Assembly: GCA_026419785.1 (NCBI GenBank)
Contig: JAODTK010005756.1
Span: forward strand, 124,001-188,000
DNA: 64,000 nucleotides
DNA from: Sclerodactyla briareus
Lineage: Eukaryota; Echinodermata; Holothuroidea; Dendrochirotida; Sclerodactylidae
Direction: 5' to 3'
This document shows, one piece after another, positions 59,461 through 64,000 of this stretch. The position numbers and the translations under genes were made by a program. The notes under the pieces are model-generated. The model saw only the letters and a program-made list of their open reading frames with translations. It did not search any database and was not told the DNA's origin. The number at the start of each line of letters is the position of its first letter. Position 1 is the stretch's first letter.

Positions 59461-60660
59461 CTCTGCCGGCGAGTATATATATATATATAAAAAAAAAAAT
59501 ATGTAATTAGTTAAACAATGATTTCAATGTAATGATGCAACAATAGTTGAATGGGCTATTTTCGTATATGAAAGACACAAGATTGCAAACAGGAGAGTCG
59601 CATAAATAGAATGACAAAATTTCGTTTGAAATAGAAAAAAACAAAAATCTGAAACTGAAAAATTATTCTTGGAGCGGCCAGAGAATTAGGAATAACAGAA
59701 GGGCATTCGAAGACAACCTAACATTTTTTCGGCCTTCTATACAGTGACAGATCAAGGGGTGATCAGACAGTTAGAATAGGATCGGGAAGTTTTTCTTTCT
59801 ATTTTATCCATGGTACTTCAATGTCATGGGCTAAAGAATACATTCAGGTATACATAAAGCAACACAACAAGAGTAGCATTGGGCAAAATATATCCCCTTT
59901 CCCTTCCCTCAAAATAAGAGAGGGAGAGTAAGAAAAAAAAGGAATAGATATCGATCCACCAAGTTGAAGACAAGATAAGATATCACATAAATCAGAATGT
60001 TTGGCACACTATCTATATTGGGTGTAGTGAAGGTGACGATGTGTTAAACACTTTCATGAAACCCGATAACCTAACTATGTGCGTCTAACACTGCTTATAC
60101 ACTGGTGAGGTTTTACCAAAAATATTCATAGTGCAATTTTTCATTATTATTATATGAGTCAATTCATATGGGATACGAAGTCTACACATGCGAATTTATT
60201 GGAATATTTCATGATATATGGACATTTCCATTTCACAAGAGTAGTGTATAATGAAAACTCACTACACTACTAATAATAAGAATAATAATAATAATAATAA
60301 TAATTTTTCGTACTTCATGTTCTGCGACGCGATTAATACTAGTCACGGGAATACCAATGAATTGTTTCTCTCAGTTTCTTCAACTCGTTAAGTTTCGGCC
60401 AGCTCATTAGTATCTATTTCCCGTTCCTATATAGATAAAGGGTTCAATTTCACATTTCTTGTTCAAAGGATGGTCTTATTGTTCGGACAATACAATGTTG
60501 TATTTGGTATTCATTCTTTTTTCATATTCAAAAAAATTATTTCAGTATAGCTACACAAATACTTTCTTTTTATCTGAGATTCAACTAGAAAATTTTTTTT
60601 TTTTTAATTGATAATTATACAAATTCATTATTAATTTATCAAATTGGCCAACAAAATTTA
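59461..60660. other. AT-rich, no gene recognised
   Basis: Starts with a (TA)n/poly-A tract at 59473-59500. Contains the AAT microsatellite at 60270-60304 and a poly-T near 60593-60605. Confidence 0.6.
60270..60304. repeat. (AAT)n microsatellite
   Basis: Trinucleotide run, with one AAG interruption near its start. Confidence 0.92.
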
Positions 60661-62910
60661 ATGAACTGTCATTGAATATAGTGAAGACGGAACAAATGAT
60701 ATTTGACAACAGAGCGTTAAGCGCAATAATCCGTAACATGCAGGTCAACTTGTTTTGTCCGATTGATCTGAAACTTCATACACATGCATGTCCACCCTAT
60801 AGTAAAATCTCGGATGTGATTCGAAAAAAAAACATTACTGCAGTATATTATCTATATTTGCTAATTGTGAGGCAATACCGGTTGCCACGAAAAAACAACT
60901 GGGCAGGGGATCAGTGAACATCAGTATGGAGGGTTACGTGGTTGACGTTTGGCACTATACATAGACGCGGAGGCGGGACAAAACCATTCTGAGACACAAA
61001 TTGGAAAAAAAAAAATTGAACGGAAACACATCTGAAAATCTCAATTGTTTTGAATCAAAGGCCTGAAAAATGCGCACAATCTCAGTGATGTTCGAGCAAA
61101 CTTCCAAAATGGAAGGATCCCCTAACTAGCTATGAGCAGCGGAATACCTCTAAAATTAGAGGTATGGTAGGAATGAAGGCCACGATGAAAACTTGTAAGG
61201 ATGAACATTATTCAGTTCTTGGAAATTCATTGTCAATTTCAGTGATGGGTCGCTCACTCTGATGGGGTGTCTGTAAAACGATTTCTTAATGCTATGCGTC
61301 AAGTGATAGTGGCGCTCGGCTCAGAGGATACTAACCACATCTGTCCCCTCTCCCAATATCCAACACAAATCGCCCCGCACTTGTATTGACGACGATTTTT
61401 TTGTCTCAGTTAGCAAATCGATGCTGTGTACTATGATTTCAAAGTACGTACAAGTTTGGGACATGTAGGCCTATGTATGGATGGGCGGCCCGGATGGTCA
61501 AATGTGACTTGCGATAGAAGGGCTAGATGGAAAATTGGCAGATGGAATGATTATTAAATATGAGGCATGGTAATACGATTATGTACTCCATCTCGACTCA
61601 TTGGACGAAAGTATTAACATCCGTAGATGGATTATTTTAGCATTGAATTAGGGAATTGCAGACATTGAAATACATATTTCAGACCGGGTTGATGCAGCTT
61701 AAAAAAACACCCGGCAAGTGCCACTTTCGGCGATCTGAGGGTCGTGAAATCCAAAATTTCCAAGGGACACTACGCGCCACCATGTGCGCGCTCAACTTGA
61801 ATAGTATGCGTACCAGTCCCCCCCCCCCCCAAAAACAAAAGAAACGGAAACAAATCTACGCCATTGGTCCAAAGTTAGGTAATTGTGCACTGAATATACA
61901 CGGTCAGTGGCCCCCAGCCTGCAAATGTCTAGTTATTATTAGGTCCAGAATGTGAGGTTGCTGTCGGTTGCCACTGTTAAAAGCCTATGTTACCGCCATT
62001 CAGTGCCTAAATCCGACAAAAACAAAACTGGCTACCATACATGGGGGTCACACAGGATTCTGTCAGATTCTATTTTTCACCCATAATTTATGAAAGCCTA
62101 CTCAAACGAGCCGCGATGTTGTGTAACTTTTAACTCGATTCTTCAAGCTCTTTTTATGATTTTTTCTATTGTAATGTTTTTTTTTCTGTGCATTATTTTA
62201 TTTGTATTTTCCTCCGTGTTTTGGAGTTGAATCGATGAAAAAATACGATAATTATAACATTTTTTTAAGACGGATCCCAATGTCAATCATGATTTTCTAT
62301 GCAAAATACTAAAACACGTACATAATGGCAAAATACGAAGATACCCAAGCACAAAACGTGGAAAACTTGAAACAGATAAAGGGAGAGAGAACAGGGGGCT
62401 ATGGCTGCTGCGTACGAGTCAGCACAGCCAGGCTCCCTATAGGCAGATATAGGCAAATCTATATGTTTAGTAGCCGGGAGCGATTTGATGCGTTAAATCA
62501 CCACCACGGCCGGCGGAAAGTGCTTTGAACACTACCAGGATAATTGTCGGAGCTCGTAAACTCAAGCATTGAGGCAATTTACCAGACGAGTCTTCGAGGT
62601 GAGTTTACAGAGAGATACAGGACTCAGGAGGACTCTTCGAACACTTTTCTATCTCCAATTTGACCTTTGATCATAGCTGGGGCCAGCGGACGAGAGGTGA
62701 CCAGACTGCCCTATTAGCAATTTCACATTTTAGACTGGAGGAAATGTCATACTCAATCACACCTGGTGAATTTAGGAAATGTACACCACAGACTAGAAAT
62801 GACAAGAGAGGGAGTGGCTTTGGCCGTGAGCTTATCAAAAGTAGTATACAGAAGACTGTTCTAGTAATACTAATAGTGAAAATAAATAAAATTGCTGATA
62901 CTAATACTAC
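60661..62910. other. no gene recognised
   Basis: Contains a 13-C run at 61818-61830. ORFs at 60672, 61656, 62325 and 62660 (+) are short and unassigned. A donor-like CGAG|GTGAGT at 62598 has no open exon before it. Confidence 0.45.
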
Positions 62911-62915
62911 TACTG

Positions 62916-62970
62916 GATAATAATGATAATAATAATAATATAATAAAATAATAATAATAAGAATAATAAA
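62916..62970. repeat. (AAT)n/(ATAAT)n microsatellite
   Basis: Imperfect AAT run with GAT and AAAT interruptions. Confidence 0.9.
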
Positions 62971-63670
62971 ATCAATTTTTTTTGGCTGTTTATTTCATTT
63001 CTTACTTTCTGGAAATATAGAACATGAACATAATGCAATACAACATAATTATTACACAAACAAGGGGGGTGCGGGACATCTAGTTGTTAAAATTAAACTA
63101 TTAACCTCTCTATAGGTGAATGTACTCTTCCCCTCGTTTTAGTGAGCACTTCTCCACGTCTAATGCAAACATAAATTTGTAATTCTCGGATATCTGGACA
63201 TTTCATTTTCCACCTCACACTGGAATATGTAAAACTTTGCATGTAGATTACGAAATTATCAGGATGTTTGAATAATTGTTATATCCAAAGAAAATGTCCT
63301 CTTTAGAGAAAACAAGCATTTCCTTAGAAATTCTGTCTTCCACATCTAGCAAGAAAAGAAAGAAGAGACTTGTAACAATTCAAAAATAAATGCTCTATTG
63401 TTCTTCATGAAATTGCAGAAGGGCAAGAGGACTTCCGCAATGTTCATTAGGTATAGACGGTGCTTGCGTACTCAATATTCGGGGCAGAACGAAATTGAAA
63501 ATATTGCAGCTTTGCATCTCGCGCTGAGTACGATGCGTTTGAAAAAATATTTGACATTTACTCTTACCGGACATTGTATGGGCCATTTTGCAACGCATTT
63601 GTATGGGCAGCGAAGTGCCTTAATTAAATGAGAATATGCACTTGTGAATGTTCTAAAGCGTGATGCGATC
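62971..63670. other. no gene recognised
   Basis: Two plus frames are open at 63398-63631, one reading on after GCATCTCGCGCTGAGTACGA. No domain is recognised and strong splice sites are lacking. Confidence 0.4.
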
Positions 63671-63673
63671 TAG

Positions 63674-63781
63674 AATTCCTATTTAGCATTGTCGTTCTGT
63701 CCCTAAAAGTATCTCACCTTTCCAGAAAATTCCTCTTTAGCATTGTTCGCTTTGTCCCTATAAAGTATCTCACCTTTCCAA
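63674..63781. repeat. tandem duplication, 54-bp period
   Basis: AATTCCT(A/C)TTTAGCATTG, then TCGTTCTGTCCCT or TTCGCTTTGTCCCT, then A.AAGTATCTCACCTTTCCA, occurs at 63674-63727 and 63728-63781 with a few differences. It is a local duplication; both copies carry a minus-strand donor-like AAAG|GTGAGA. Confidence 0.85.
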
Positions 63782-64000
63782 GAATTTGGAATAGCTGCTA
63801 ATATGCCGTTATCACTGAACGGGAAAGGGAACTAATATGAAACAAGAAAAAATGTTAAATCACGAAACTTCTCATCCTCATTGGCAGAAGAAAACTGTTA
63901 AGGTAAACAATCCGCCTTGAATGAAGGAACTTGTAATAAATTGGGGCATCATCAACTTTAATATAAGAATTGGTCCAAAATGACTTGACTCTCAAATTCG

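Noticed and set aside
63774-63814. 41-nt minus-strand micro-exon whose phase would join the 56722 exon
   Set aside because: Its donor lies in a local tandem duplication, and phase agreement alone occurs by chance one time in three.

Overview
The window looks like non-coding metazoan nuclear DNA. It is AT-rich, stop-dense in all six frames, full of long G/C homopolymers and microsatellites, and carries tRNA-derived SINEs, a LINE reverse-transcriptase relic, palindromic transposon-like elements and degenerate satellite-like tandem repeats. There are no bacterial operons, no Shine-Dalgarno-spaced genes and no CRISPR array. The repeat style would fit a marine deuterostome invertebrate such as an echinoderm, but that is inference from general impression and not proven here. 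No complete protein-coding gene is visible. Nearly all short ORFs are chance frames or frames through repeats.

Layout: 0-3.9 kb is mostly featureless, with one candidate 38-nt exon at the left edge. 3.9-5.6 kb holds two diverged direct copies of a repeat that begins with RFX/X-box palindromes. 8.7-9.7 kb is a three-unit GAGGCC minisatellite. 13.7-17.0 kb is a large imperfect inverted pair of about 1.5-1.7 kb elements meeting head to head across a 58-bp spacer. 17.6-18.0 kb has spaced hairpin-bearing repeats. 24.2-24.8 kb is a tandem repeat ending in a GC-rich module. 25.2-26.2 kb is a cluster of three tRNA-derived SINEs, and another lies near 37.9 kb. 26.7-29.4 kb has the best exon-like signals on the plus strand: a 75-nt exon with good splice sites, a helix-turn-helix-like ORF, and a TATA box with a first-exon-like ORF.

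39.6-40.4 kb is a TTAA-bounded palindromic element made of four related units. 42.35-42.88 kb looks like a minus-strand 3'-terminal exon with a polyadenylation signal. 50.3-50.7 kb is a frameshifted LINE reverse transcriptase with the YADD motif. 52.0-56.6 kb is dominated by three tandem-repeat families. One of them has been split by a 2.35-kb foldback-type element with arms of about 0.6 kb and a GTACAT duplication. The rest is AT-rich sequence with simple repeats.

The most interesting structures are repeat architectures: three independent palindromic elements of different designs, one with a readable insertion site, and repeat families that carry apparent transcription-factor motifs or strong secondary structure. 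The exon candidates are weak individually and should be treated as hypotheses.
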